The notes under the pieces are model-generated. The model was not told the DNA's origin. It saw only the letters and a list, made by a program, of their open reading frames with translations, and did not search any database. From assembly GCA_014218235.1 (NCBI GenBank), contig CM024755.1, forward strand, positions 97,196,948 to 97,260,947: a stretch of DNA of 64,000 bases, given 5' to 3'. This stretch comes from Colocasia esculenta. Its lineage: Eukaryota > Streptophyta > Magnoliopsida > Alismatales > Araceae. Below, in pieces: positions 1 to 10,939 of the stretch. The translations under genes were made by a program, and so were the position numbers. The stretch's first letter is position 1. Every line of letters starts with the position of its first letter.

Positions 1-2118
1 TAAATTGCTATTAATTTTGGTTCGGTAAATAAAAAGGCATGCAAGCAAGAATTGTTGTGATCGATCTATGGTTGTATGATTTAGGGTAATTCTGTATTTT
101 CAGATCATGCATATAACAGTTAGTCTCTGTTCGGAAATTTTGGAAAATTCTCCATGCTTATCTGAATTATTACGCTTTCTGAAATTGAATTTAGAAAAGC
201 ATGTGTAGGGTTATAAAACCTTGAGAAAATGGTATGTTGCTCAGAAAACTCTGAAGAAATTCTATGATTATGGGCATGTTAGGGTTCAGACCGTAAGTGG
301 CAAAAATGTATGATGGTGTTAAACTCCATGTCAACTTAAATTGTGAATGGCATGCTAAATAGGTATTTGATTTTCTGTAAATTCTATTTAGCTCAGAAAA
401 ATCTGAAAAATTGAAGGTATGATCTTGAACCCGAAAATAGCATGTGGTTAAATTTCCAGGTCATTTGGACCAGTATATAAGGAGTTACGCACTTTTTCCA
501 TGTGAAATGTAAAAATTTATGCATGTCATCGTAAAGTGATTAGATATCGTTTAAACCCAACCTAATTGGTGAATTTACTGTGTGTTAAACTCCTGAATCT
601 GTAGTGTCATGTCAGGAAAACAGAGATATGCATGTGAGTGAGAAAGTGAATGGGATGAAAAGTGATATGTGTAAAACCATGTGTAAATCGGTAAAATGTG
701 TAAATGTGTAACTGTGCCAATGTGACACTGCTTCCGTAGAGGGCAGTGGAACTGTATCAGGGAAAAGTCCCCCTGAGAAAGTTCAATGTGTAAGTGACCC
801 TAAGGGCATTAGGGGAAATTCTGAGGTGGACAAGTACCACTGGTTAGGGTGGAGACTTGTTCTCCCGGTCTGCGCAGTCCAAGAGTCGCCATTGTAATGC
901 CTAGATGGCGTCTATGTGTAATGTGATGTGTATATGTCCTTCTTTGGTGGTTTGGACTATGTGTCACGGCACCTAAAATGTGAATGTGTAATGTGTAATG
1001 TGTATGTGTTCATGTGTTAATGTGTAAGTGAACAATGTGAAATGTGTATGTGCAAAGTGCAACCATGTGAATTGGAAACTTGTGTAAAGAAAATGTGAAA
1101 CTAAAAATGTGAGAATATGACATTGAAATCCATGTGAGACAAATCTGAAACCATGTGAAATCAGTAATTTCATGTTGTTATCATCATGTTTATATGTGCG
1201 AAAATGTCTAGAATCCATGTTAGGGATAATTGATGAGCACGTGTACAAAATAGCATGATTGGTTGTTCACATGGTATGTTTTAAACAACATTGTAGCTCT
1301 CATGTGTAGGTTTACAGCCATTAAACCATGTGAAACCAGCAACTTAAAGCATGTGAAAATGTCTATGTATGTGCTTAAAAACATGTAAAATCCATGCTAG
1401 TTGTGTTTTCCCTTCATATATGCACAGTGTTCATGTTGGTAGCTCTCATGTCTTGGCTCTTTAAAGGCAAAATTTCGAGTAAATTGAATAGAGAGCATGT
1501 GATAGGTAAGTTTTATTCTTAGAAATCTGAAAGCATGATCCATGTATTAAATTGTAGAACTTTCATGATAGGTTGCAACTTTCAAATGACTAGCATGCCA
1601 TATGTTGAAATTTGTGAATGTGCATGTAGAAACCGCTATGACTTATACGTGTATGTTATGAGTAGTGTTGCTTGCTGAGTCTTTAGACTCACTCCTTGCT
1701 TCGGCGTACAGGTATAGACGGTGACGAGACTCTCGTGGAGGAGACGGTAGAGACGGACTCCGAGCGCGGAGTTTAGATTGTTGGAGCAGTGTACCCCTTT
1801 TTGTTTTCATAGTATGTAAAAGTGACATTGTACTAGAAATCATGAGGAAATTGTATAAGTGTGGACATTGTGTACTTAATTTTCAGCAATTTAATTATGT
1901 GAACTTTTAAGTTCTTTAATGTTATTGCAATTTCATGTATGTTAAATGTGGATGATGAATGAATGAAGACAGTAGTTCTTTTTACTTCCGCTACTCTGTT
2001 CGTATATTCGCGTGTATCTCAGCTGTTTGTATCGTTTGGGTAAATGTCCCACTGTGATGACGCTTGCTATACCGACGTGGGTTGGTATAACCGTACCGGT
2101 ATAATGAGGGCTGTCACA
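1..2118 (+). repeat. Gypsy-1 5' LTR (3' part only)
   Basis: Position 1 aligns with position 8379 of the 3' LTR and the match runs to the terminal GTCACA at 2118, followed at once by the primer site. The first ~1.3 kb of this LTR lies left of the window. The LTR end has an inverted pair GGTATA/TATACC around 2070-2100. A TATATAA box-like sequence occurs near 474. The spurious short reading frames here are made by repeated 'atgtgtaatgtg' text. Confidence 0.93.
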
Positions 2119-2123
2119 GAGAT

Positions 2124-2135
2124 TGGTATCAGAGC
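2124..2135 (+). other. Primer binding site, tRNA-iMet type (Gypsy-1)
   Basis: TGGTATCAGAGC lies five bases after the LTR end. It is complementary to the 3' end of plant initiator methionine tRNA, the usual minus-strand primer of Tekay-type gypsy and of copia elements. Confidence 0.93.
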
Positions 2136-2512
2136 AACCGGTTGAGATTGCACATGAATATACCTAAGTCATCATCCCCATTGCATGCTAAGTATGTCCA
2201 CATGTGTAGAAAACACTAATAAGAAGTGAAAGATAGATAAGAAAATGGTTAGAAAACTTAGTAACCTAGCTCTAATGGTGGCTGAAATTTTATTACAGCC
2301 ATGGCTTCGAGAGGTAGGCGTGGTGGAGCGTCGGCCCGTGAGGACGAGCCGCGACGTGACGAGCGGGCGGAGCAGCAGGCCCCGGCACCGCCAGGTCCTG
2401 TACTTCCCCCACCGCCGCCTGTGGATTACGGAGTATTCATGCAAGGTCTGGTGCAAGCCATGCAGACGCAGGCTCATACCAGGCAGCACTCCAGGCACAG
2501 TTGGAGGCCCAG

Positions 2513-2597
2513 GTAGAATAATGAAACAACTAGTAGTTGCTATTTAAATTGCATGATATTGTGTTTATTGTGTATTGCCTATTGTTTAATGTAGCAG
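2513..2597 (+). other. Intron-like insert 1 in Gypsy-1 gag
   Basis: An 85-bp AT-rich stretch begins GTAGAATAAT and ends TTAATGTAGCAG inside otherwise GC-rich gag coding sequence (…GGCCCAG before, GCTCAGGCA… after). Ends and composition fit a GT-AG intron, but neighbouring frames also need another shift to join. Splicing is inferred, not shown. Confidence 0.4.
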
Positions 2598-2787
2598 GCT
2601 CAGGCACCACTCAGGACCATGGTGGACCTCCCATCATGGAGCGATTCAAGAGGATGACCCCACCCTCTTTTAAGGGGGAGAGTGATCCATTAATGGCAGA
2701 AAGTTGGTTAAGGGAGACAGAGAAAATCTTCCGAGCCATCAGGTGCCCTGATGAGGATAAGGTGACATTAGCCACCTACATGCTACA

Positions 2788-2866
2788 GTAGATTTTAATT
2801 TTGTATGTTTGTATGTTCTACTTAAGTTAGAATTTGTTAGTTGGTGCTTATGAAGGTGTATTGCAG
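2788..2866 (+). other. Intron-like insert 2 in Gypsy-1 gag
   Basis: A 79-bp AT-rich stretch begins GTAGATTTTA, like insert 1, and ends GTGTATTGCAG. It separates the conserved gag text TYMLQ from ERADVWW. Strict GT-AG removal leaves the frame off by one base, so either a one-base error follows or the junction is non-canonical. Confidence 0.4.
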
Positions 2867-3370
2867 GAGAGAGCGGATGTATGGTGGTCCTCCCTACTAC
2901 GTACACGCTTTGAGACGGAGCAGTAGATGTGGCGTGGGACGCGTTCGTGAGGCTCTTTCGAGCCAAGTTCGTCCCAGAGCATATCCAGGACAAAATGGAG
3001 CAGGAATTTCTCTCCCTGACGCAAGGCTCCATGACCGTGCTGGAATACGAGGCAAGGTTTTCTGAACTTTCTAATATGCACCGCATATCGTAGAGGATGA
3101 GCGCAGGAAGACGAAAAAATTCGTGATGGGACTCAAGCCATCACTGCGGACGAGACTCGTGGCGTTTGACCACCGCACGTTGGACGAGGCCCTCAGTGCT
3201 GCCTGCAGGCAGGAGGGAGAAATGGAGCAATATCTGGAGGAAAAGAAGGCTTCGCAGAAGAGGCCGGCAGCGGCATTCCAGCGGCAGGATAAGAAGAAAA
3301 CGGTGTACCAGACACCGCAGCGATCCGTGACAGTCGCAACTCTCAGGTACCTTCTGTACGTTCCCCTGGT

Positions 3371-6300
3371 GTGAAGAAAGAGTGTCCCCATTGCGGGAAG
3401 ACACATGGTGGTTCCGAGTGTTGGTTGGTAGCGGGTAGATGCTTGAAGTGCGGGAGCAGCGACCACAAGATCAAAGATTGCCCAAGACTTCGACAAGGAG
3501 CTCAGCGTGGAGCGCCAGCCCCAGCAGTAGCGGCAGCCGCGCCAGCTACAGGAAGACCAGGAAGGCCTCGAGCCCCAGCTCGAGTGTTTGCTTTAGCTCG
3601 CGAGGACGCCGAGCAGGCGGAGCATGTCACCGAAGGTACGGTTTTGCTTTTAGGTGTGCACGCTCGGGTTTTGTTTGATACGGGTGCTACTCACTCGTTC
3701 ATTTCCGAGCGGTTCGCTAGGCAGTTAGCCCTAGAGTCAGGCGTAGAGTCTGAGGATTTAGAGGTCCCTTTGTCTGTGCACACCCCTGCGGGTACGGTAT
3801 CGACTAGGAAGTGCATTCCGTCGTTACCTGTGTGCATTGAGGATAGAATCCTAGATGGGTGTTTCTTCTTGCTAAAGATGAAGGACTATGATGCTATTCT
3901 TGGTCTGGATTGGCTAGAGGAGCACTATGCGTTAGTGGATTGTCGTCGGAAGAGGATTGTTTTCCGCATTCCTGGTGAGGACGAGTTCTCTCATCCCTTG
4001 CCAAGGAACTTGGCTGGAAAGTTAGTCATCTCTGCCATGAAGGCGATGCGCATGGTAAACAAGGGTTGTGACGCTTTTCTTGCCAGCGTGGTGTTAGTGC
4101 CAGAGGCTGATGAGTCACTTACTCTTGCGGAGATTGAGGTAGTGCAGGATTTTCCAGATGTCTTTCCTGATGACTTGTCTGGATTGCCACCGGATAGAGA
4201 GATAGAGTTTACCATAGAGTTGCTTCCGGGCACCTCTCCTATCTCGAAGGCTCCATATCGGATGGCACCTGCGGAGTTAGCCGAGTTGAGGAGGCAGTTG
4301 CAGGAGTTGCTTGATAAGGGATTTATTCGCCCTAGTGTTTCCCCTTGGGGCGCACCTATATTATTCGTCAAGAAGAAAGACGGGTCACTTAGGTTGTGCA
4401 TTGACTATAGAAAGTTGAACCAGGTGACTGTGAAGAACAGGTATCCCTTACCTCGTATTGATGACTTGTTTGACCAGTTGCGAGATGCATCAGTCTTTTC
4501 TAAGATTGACTTGCGATCTGGTTATCATCAGTTGAGGATTCGGAGTGAGGATGTGTCCAAGACGGCATTTAGAACCCGTTATGGACATTATGAGTTCTTG
4601 GTCCTTCCTTTCGGATTGACCAATGCCCCTGCAGCGTTCATGGATCTCATGAACCGGGTGTTTAGGCCTTATCTAGATAGCTTTGTTGTAGTGTTTATTG
4701 ACGATGTGTTGGTCTACTCTCCGGATGAGGCCACGCACCGTCAGCATCTGAGGTTAGTGTTAGAGGTTCTTCGTGAGCACAAGCTGTATGCAAAATTCAG
4801 CAAGTGCGATTTTTGGTTGCGCGAGGTTCATTTCCTCGGGCATGTTATCTCCGGCGCTGGTGTTGCAGTTGATCCAGCGAAGGTCCAGGCAGTTATGGAT
4901 TGGGAGGTTCCCAAGAACCCTCCGGAGATTCGTAGTTTTATTGGGTTAGCTGGTTACTATCGGCGATTCATTGAGGGTTTCTCATCCATCGCCGCCCCCT
5001 TGACAAAGCTGACCAGGAAGGGTGAGAAGTTCGTATGGTCTGAGGCATGTGAGCGTAGCTTCCAGCTATTGAAGGCTAAGCTTACTTCTGCTCCGGTATT
5101 GGTATTGCCTAGTGGTCTAGAGGGCTTTGCCATTTATACGGATGCGTCTCAGATTGGTTTAGGCTGTGTGCTCATGCAGCAAGAAAGGGTAGTGGCTTAT
5201 GCTTCTCGTCAGTTAAAGGAGCATGAGAGGAACTATCCGACTCATGATTTGGAGCTCGCAGCTGTGGTTCATGCAGTAAAGATCTGGAGGCACTATCTTT
5301 ATGGTGTCAGATTTGAGGTGTTTACCGACCACAAGAGCTTGAAGTATCTTTTCTTCCAAAAGGAATTAAACCTGAGGCAGAGAAGATGGATTGAGTTCTT
5401 GAAGGACTATGACTTCGACCTTCAGTATCACCCTGGAAAGGCGAATGTCGTAGCGGATGCTCTTAGTAGGAAGAGGTCTTCGCTCCAGCAGGATTGGAAG
5501 ATGTTGGAGGATGCGGCGTACTCTATGACCGAGTTAGAGCCATCGCTGTGTCAGGCTTTTGTAGCTCAGCTATCCCTTAGATCCTCGATTTTGGATGAGG
5601 TGATCGAGCAACAGGAAGCCGACCCTAGATTGTTAGAATTAGTGGGTAAGGCGGGCATTGCTCGTGATGAGGACGGTGTGATTAGATTTCAGCACCGTGT
5701 CTGTGTCCCTGATTTAGTAGATGTCCGTGAGCATGTGTTAGCGGAGGCTCATAGATCGCGATTCTCTATTCATCCGGGTAACACTAAGATGTATCAAGAC
5801 CTGAAAAGATCATTTTGGTGGTCCGGCATGAAGAAGGATGTTGCGGATTATGTGTCTAGGTGTTTGGTGTGTCAGCAAGTGAAGGCCGAGCGACAGCGAC
5901 CATCCGGCCTTATGCAGAGGATGGATATCCCAGTGTGGAAGTGGGAAGCTGTCACTATGGACTTCGTTTCGGGTTTGCCTCGATCTAGAAGGGGCAATGA
6001 CTCGATTTGGGTAGTTGTAGATAGATTCTCGAAGACTGCTCATTTCTTGCCTATGAAGAAGAAGCAGTCAGTAGAGAGTTTAGCTAGATTGTATGTTAGT
6101 GGTATCATTAGATTGCATGGTGTGCCGAAGTCGATCATTTCGGATCGAGATCCGAGATTCACTTCGAGGTTGTGGAAGGGTCTTCAAGATGCGTTAGGTT
6201 CGGAGCTGAAGCTCAGTTCGGCGTTTCATCCCCAGACCGATGGACAGTCCGAGAGGACTATCCAGACGCTCGAGGATATGTTGAGAGCGTGTGTTCTGGA

Positions 6301-6712
6301 TTGGAAGGATGATTGGGAGCGTCATTTACCTCTTGTGGAGTTCGCATACAACAACAGCTTTCATGCGAGCATTGGTATGGCTCCATTCGAGGCGTTGTAT
6401 GGTAGGCCCTGCAGATCTCCGTTGTGTTGGGAGGAGACTGGTGATAGGCAGTTGATCGGACCGGAGTTAGTTCAGGAAACTTCGGATAAGATCCAGCTTA
6501 TCAGGAAGAGGCTTGTTGCGGCACAGGATAGGCAGAAGAGTTATGCCGACAACAGGAGAAAGGATTTGGAGTTCGAGGTTGGCGATCATGTCTTCTTGAA
6601 GATATCGCCTACTCGTGGTGTCGTTAGATTTGGCAGGCATAGCAAGCTAAGCCTAGATTCATTGGCCCATATGAGATTCTCAGACGTTTGGGCAGCGTGG
6701 CATATGAGCTAG
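3371..6712 (+). CDS. pol: Gypsy-1 pol polyprotein (zinc knuckles-PR-RT-RNaseH-IN)
   Basis: This 1113-residue open frame carries the replication enzymes. Two zinc knuckles stand at residues 5-17 and 24-37 (CLKCGSSDHKIKDC). The aspartic protease core DTGATHSF starts near residue 103. Reverse transcriptase includes SKIDLRSGYHQ and the catalytic FIDD at 442-445. RNase H begins near IYTDAS (588) and includes TDHKSLKYL. Integrase has the HHCC zinc domain (from H801 to CLVCQQ) and the catalytic triad D864, D925, E961 with the 35-residue D-E spacing. The first ATG is only the start of the open stretch; the true protein would be made as part of gag-pol. A missing base near 6650 throws the frame off, so the last ~25 residues are out of frame and the protein continues at 6688 in another frame. 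Confidence 0.93.
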   Translation: MKKECPHCGKTHGGSECWLVAGRCLKCGSSDHKIKDCPRLRQGAQRGAPAPAVAAAAPATGRPGRPRAPARVFALAREDAEQAEHVTEGTVLLLGVHARVLFDTGATHSFISERFARQLALESGVESEDLEVPLSVHTPAGTVSTRKCIPSLPVCIEDRILDGCFFLLKMKDYDAILGLDWLEEHYALVDCRRKRIVFRIPGEDEFSHPLPRNLAGKLVISAMKAMRMVNKGCDAFLASVVLVPEADESLTLAEIEVVQDFPDVFPDDLSGLPPDREIEFTIELLPGTSPISKAPYRMAPAELAELRRQLQELLDKGFIRPSVSPWGAPILFVKKKDGSLRLCIDYRKLNQVTVKNRYPLPRIDDLFDQLRDASVFSKIDLRSGYHQLRIRSEDVSKTAFRTRYGHYEFLVLPFGLTNAPAAFMDLMNRVFRPYLDSFVVVFIDDVLVYSPDEATHRQHLRLVLEVLREHKLYAKFSKCDFWLREVHFLGHVISGAGVAVDPAKVQAVMDWEVPKNPPEIRSFIGLAGYYRRFIEGFSSIAAPLTKLTRKGEKFVWSEACERSFQLLKAKLTSAPVLVLPSGLEGFAIYTDASQIGLGCVLMQQERVVAYASRQLKEHERNYPTHDLELAAVVHAVKIWRHYLYGVRFEVFTDHKSLKYLFFQKELNLRQRRWIEFLKDYDFDLQYHPGKANVVADALSRKRSSLQQDWKMLEDAAYSMTELEPSLCQAFVAQLSLRSSILDEVIEQQEADPRLLELVGKAGIARDEDGVIRFQHRVCVPDLVDVREHVLAEAHRSRFSIHPGNTKMYQDLKRSFWWSGMKKDVADYVSRCLVCQQVKAERQRPSGLMQRMDIPVWKWEAVTMDFVSGLPRSRRGNDSIWVVVDRFSKTAHFLPMKKKQSVESLARLYVSGIIRLHGVPKSIISDRDPRFTSRLWKGLQDALGSELKLSSAFHPQTDGQSERTIQTLEDMLRACVLDWKDDWERHLPLVEFAYNNSFHASIGMAPFEALYGRPCRSPLCWEETGDRQLIGPELVQETSDKIQLIRKRLVAAQDRQKSYADNRRKDLEFEVGDHVFLKISPTRGVVRFGRHSKLSLDSLAHMRFSDVWAAWHMS

Positions 6713-6996
6713 CATTACCCCCAGCTTTGGCTAGCGTTCACCCTGTATTCCACGTATCTATGCTCAGGAAGTATGTCCGAGATCCGTCTCATGTGATTAG
6801 TCATGAGCCAGTGGAGATCCAGCCAGATCTTTCGTATGTCGAGCAACCAGTAGCTATTCTTGACCGGAAGGTTCAGCATCTCAGAAACAAGAGTATTGCG
6901 TCGGTGAAAGTTCTCTGGCGGAACTTCTCACGAGAGGAGGCTACTTGGGAGCTTGAGGATGCGATGAAGAAGAAGTATCCCCTTTTGTTTGAGTAG
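6688..6996 (+). pseudogene. Gypsy-1 integrase C-terminus with chromodomain-like tail
   Basis: This continues pol in the next frame. It holds the integrase C-terminal text FHVSMLRKYVRDPSHV and ends with a short chromodomain-like stretch (VKVLWRNFSREEATWELED, then YPLLFE and a stop at 6994-6996). In chromoviruses this region binds histone marks and steers integration to heterochromatin. Aromatic-cage residues look incomplete, as is usual for the Tekay group. The overlap with the end of the preceding frame marks a one-base deletion around 6640-6660. Confidence 0.8.
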
Positions 6997-7028
6997 TGTC
7001 GTTCTAACTTCGAGGACGAAGTTTCTTT

Positions 7029-7041
7029 AAGGGGGAGAGGG
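7029..7041 (+). other. Polypurine tract of Gypsy-1
   Basis: AAGGGGGAGAGGG lies directly before the 3' LTR TG. It is the primer for plus-strand DNA synthesis. Confidence 0.88.
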
Positions 7042-10000
7042 TGTAAGGCCCTCGAATTTCCGTCGCATTAATTGTATTTGTGTATGTATATTTGTGCTTG
7101 TGTATGTATATACATATTTACGTACGTATTAATTAGTACAATTACGTGTGCATGTGTTTATACTAGATGTAAATAATGCATGTATTGAATGGTGATAGTA
7201 TGGATACACTACCATATATATTGCATGTATATATGCATGGCATGCATAGTTTTCTGCATGTTTTAGAGTTCTGGCCGAAGGCCAGATTGGCGTCAATACC
7301 AGGACGTCGAGGAGGTGTCAGCGTCCACCCATGGACGCCAACACTAATCCTGGCGTCTAACGATGTGGACGCCGATTTCCCTGACCTGCATGCGTTGCAG
7401 AGCCAGAAATTCCGGAAACAAGGTAGCTCACCCATTGGGGAGCTGTCCCCAACGGCTCTGAGAGCCATCTTGTCACCCTGTGAGTGGGAGAGAAGCCTCT
7501 CCCATATGTCTAAACCCGAATCTGCTCCCCAACCCCTCTCTTCACCCTTTTGCAAGAGAGAAACAAGAGGAGAAAACCCTATTTTGGACTGTGAGAAAAC
7601 CCCATCTTTGCAGCCCAAAATCCGAACTTCTGAAGCTTTGTCCGGCGTTCTACTGCAACTGGAGGCTAGAGGGATCATCGAGGAAGGCCTCCCCGACATT
7701 TCTTTGCTGTGGAGATCATCCAAGCGCCCGGAGGAAGGAGATCTTGGAGGACATTTCTGCACTTCTTGGGATGGCCCAAGGAGAGCTTCTCCGAGCACTT
7801 AGATCCATTGGAGCAATTTTCTAGTGGCAAGTGACCCTACCATAAGGTTCCCGTATGAGTCTAGGATGGTTTTAACATTTTTGTGTATTTTTCTCTCGAG
7901 TCCTAGACCCCCACATTCACCCTATCTTGAGAGCTCGGGTTTGTGTTCTGCACAGACTTGCATTGATGGCAAAGTCCCTAGTCGCTAAGATCATGCTTAG
8001 CGTCCATGACTATGCCGCTGACACTGAATTAGCGGCCAGAGACCGCCGCCAAGTTCATCTGGACAGAACAGTGACCTGTTCTGCCCTTCCTATACGATTA
8101 TTTTGATATGTTTCACGATGAGGATATACTGTAAATCATTTATATGTATGTATAATGTTGAGGTGATGAATGTGGTGTGTGGATGGATGAGTTATGATGT
8201 GTGGTGGTGAATGTTAGAGATTATTATCCCATGAAATTTCAAGCATGATTTGTTGGTGATCTTGCCAATCCATGTTTTATGATTAGGACTAGTCTGAGTG
8301 CCCTAAGTTTTGTCAGATCATGAAGTTAGTGGATCGGTATATGTGTACTCAAATTTTGATAAATTGTCCATGCTTGCATAAATTGCTATTAATTTCGGTT
8401 CGGTAAATAAAAAGGCATGCAAGCAAGAATTGTTGTGATCGATCTATGGTTGTATGATTTAGGGTAATTCTGTATTTTTAGATCATGCATATAACAGTTA
8501 GTCTCTGTTCGGAAATTTTGGAAAATTCTCCATGCTTATCTGAATTATTACGCTTTCTGAAATTGAATTTAGAAAAGCATGTGTAGGGTTATAAAACCTT
8601 GAGAAAATGGTATGTTGCTCAGAAAACTCTGAAGAAATTCTATGATTATGGGCATGTTAGGGTTCAGACGTAAGTGGCAAAAATGTATGATGGTGTTAAA
8701 CTCCATGTCAACTTAAATTGTGAATGGCATGCTAAATAGGTATTTGATTTTTGTAAATTCTATTTAGCTCAGAAAAATCTGAAAAATTGAAGGTATGATC
8801 TTGAACCCGAAAATAGCATGTGGTTAAATTTCCAGTCATTTGGACCAGTATATAAGGAGTTATGCACTTTTTCCATGTGAAATGTAAAAATTTATGCATG
8901 TCATCGTAAAGTGATTAGATATCGTTTAAACCCAACCTGATTGGTGAATTTACTGTGTGTTAAACTCCTGAAATCTGTAGTGTCATGTCAGGAAAACAGA
9001 GATATGCATGTGAGTGAGAAAGTGAATGGGATGAAAAGTGATATGTGTAAAACCATGTGTAAATCGGTAAAATGTGTAAATGTGTAACTGTGCCAATGTG
9101 ACACTGCTTCCGTAGAGGGCAGTGGAACTGTATCAGGGAAAAGTCCCCCTGAGAAAGTTCAATGTGTAAGTGACCCTAAGGGCATTAGGGGGAAATCCTG
9201 GAGGTGGACAAGTACCACTGGTTAGGGTGGAGACTTGTTCTCCCGGTCTGCGCAGTCCAAGAGTCGCCATTGTAATGCCTAGATGGCGTCTATGTGTAAT
9301 GTGATGTGTATATGTCCTTCTTTGGTGGTTTGGACTATGTGTCACGGCACCTAAAATGTGAATGTGTAATGTGTAATGTGTATGTGTTCATGTGTTAATG
9401 TGTAAGTGAACAATGTGAAATGTGTATGTGCAAAGTGCAACCATGTGAATTGGAAACTTGTGTAAAGAAAATGTGAAACTAAAAATGTGAGAATATGACA
9501 TTGAAATCCATGTGAGACAAATCTGAAACCATGTGAAATCAGTAATTTCATGTTGTTATCATCATGTTTATATGTGCAAAAATGTCTAGAATCCATGTTA
9601 GGGATAATTGATGAGCACGTGTACAAAATAGCATGATTGGTTGTTCACATGGTATGTTTTAAACAACATTGTAGCTCTCATGTGTAGGTTTACAGCCATT
9701 AAACCATGTGAAACCAGCAACTTAAAGCATGTGAAAATGTCTATGTATGTGCTTAAAAACATGTAAAATCCAGGCTAGTTGTGTTTTCCCTTCATATATG
9801 CACAGTGTTCATGTTGGTAGCTCTCATGTCTTGGCTCTTTAAAGGCAAAATTTCACGAGTAAATTGAATAGAGAGCATGTGATAGGTAAGTTTTATTCTT
9901 AGAAATCTGAAAGCATGATCCATGTATTAAATTGTAGAACTTTCATGATAGGTTGCAACTTTCAAATGACTAGCATGCCATATGTTGAAATTTGTGAATG

Positions 10001-10499
10001 TGCATGTAGAAACCGCTATGACTTATACGTGTATGTTATGAGTAGTGTTGCTTGCTGAGTCTTTAAGACTCACTCCTTGCTTCGGCATACAGGTATAGAC
10101 GGTGACGAGACTCTCGTGGAGGAGACGGTAGAGACGGACTCCGAGCGCGGAGTTTAGATTGTTGGAGCAGTGTACCCCTTTTGTGTTTTCATAGTATGTA
10201 AAAGTGACATTGTACTAGAAATCATGAGGAAATTGTATAAGTGTGGACATTGTGTACTTAATTTTCAGCAATTTAACTATGAGAACTTTTAAGTTCTTTA
10301 ATGTTATTGCAATTTCATGTATGTTAAATGTGGATGATGAATGAATGAAGACAGTAGTTCTTTTACTTCCGCTACTCTGTTCGTATATTCGCGTGTATCT
10401 CAGCTGTTTGTATCGTTTGGGTAAATGTCCCACTGTGATGACGCTTGCTATACCGACGTGGGTTGGTATAACCGTACCAGTATAATGAGGGCCGTCACA
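7042..10499 (+). repeat. Gypsy-1 3' LTR, complete
   Basis: The 3458-bp LTR starts TGTAAGGCCC and ends GGCCGTCACA. Its last 2.1 kb match 1-2118. The first 1.3 kb, lost from the other copy by the window edge, include an open stretch on both strands at 7163-7824 with no recognisable protein and a patch (7280-7380) with several copies of GGCGTC/GACGCC. The part at 9060-9300 and the end with CTCACTCCTTGC...CAGGTATAGACGG resemble other Tekay-type LTRs, including the solo LTR at 15067. Confidence 0.93.
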
Positions 10500-10939
10500 T
10501 GAGCTGAGGTGGATTGTGGGTAGCAAGGGACAGCTTGGGAAAGAGAGCGGATTTGAGAGCCATGGGCTGGACCAGATTGAGCATAATAGGCCGGTTGTGA
10601 TGATGTGGGCTGAATAAAAGGATGGCCTGATCTAGGAGCGACAAAGTGAGTGGATCTAGAATAAGCAGGATAATGTGGGCCTGTTGGGTCCACCCTAGAA
10701 GAAGTTATTGGAGCAAAAATGGACAACAATTCCTGGGCCTGGTCAGGGCCCATTTCAAGTAGGAGGCGTTCCAATTCAATGGCCTCATCAGAGAAGGATG
10801 GTGACGCAACAGATTGGGAATGGGCACTCTCGTCAGCTTGATGGGCCCTGGACTGGGCCGAATTTGGAATAGACTCATGAGACAAGGGGTCTACATAAGG
10901 AGGAGAGGTTGGAGGATAGGTGAAGTGGAAAGGAGCCAT
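10500..10939 (-). pseudogene. Unknown reading frame of the Tat-type element, cut by Gypsy-1
   Basis: From ATG 10939 (MAPFHFTYPPTSPPYVDPLS...) an open frame runs to the Gypsy-1 boundary, 146 residues before LTR sequence takes over. It is rich in Pro, Ser, Tyr and Gln and has one acidic helical patch (SDEAIELERLLLEMGPDQAQ). I do not recognise a domain. Position, about 1.1 kb after the primer site, would suit either the N-terminus of gag or the extra first ORF known from Ogre/Tat elements. Function is unassigned. Confidence 0.45.

Larger units (their letters stand above)
2301..3370 (+). pseudogene. gag: Gypsy-1 gag (capsid), broken into several frames
   Basis: Gag builds the virus-like particle in the cytoplasm. 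The likely start is ATG 2301 (MASRGRRGG...), with a basic, proline-rich N-terminus. Capsid-like pieces then appear in different frames: MERFKRMTPPSFKGESDP (from 2636), LQERADVWWSSLL (across 2785-2905), VRLFRAKFVPEHIQDKMEQEF (near 2952) and a piece from 3123. This order matches the retrotransposon gag domain, but at least four frame changes and two AT-rich intron-like interruptions separate them. The zinc knuckles that normally end gag are at the start of the next frame, at 3371. The breakage contrasts with the nearly identical LTRs. Either this copy spread using another element's gag, or the breaks are introns or assembly indels. Confidence 0.7.
1..10499 (+). mobile_element. Gypsy-1: Ty3/gypsy chromovirus, Tekay/Del-like, 5' end outside window
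   Basis: This is a nearly complete LTR retrotransposon. Seen in order: the 3' two-thirds of the 5' LTR, a tRNA-iMet primer site, a broken gag, a long pol frame with protease, reverse transcriptase, RNase H and integrase, a chromodomain-like tail, a polypurine tract and a full 3.46 kb 3' LTR. Integrase after RNase H defines Ty3/gypsy, and the C-terminal tail with the TWE-type chromodomain end places it among chromoviruses. The two LTR copies differ by about 12 substitutions and 10 short indels over 2.1 kb (counted by eye), so it is the youngest element here. It landed inside a minus-strand reading frame of the element to its right. The left target-site copy is out of the window; the right flank starts TGAGC. 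Confidence 0.9.

Noticed and set aside
973..1248. 91-residue frame repeated at 9351-9626
   Set aside because: It is the same place in the two LTRs of Gypsy-1, built from repeated ATGTG text; not a gene.
7163..7824. Overlapping 114-211 residue frames on both strands in the Gypsy-1 3' LTR
   Set aside because: No domain, mirror frames on both strands, inside an LTR; looks like chance openness in a GC-richer leader region.
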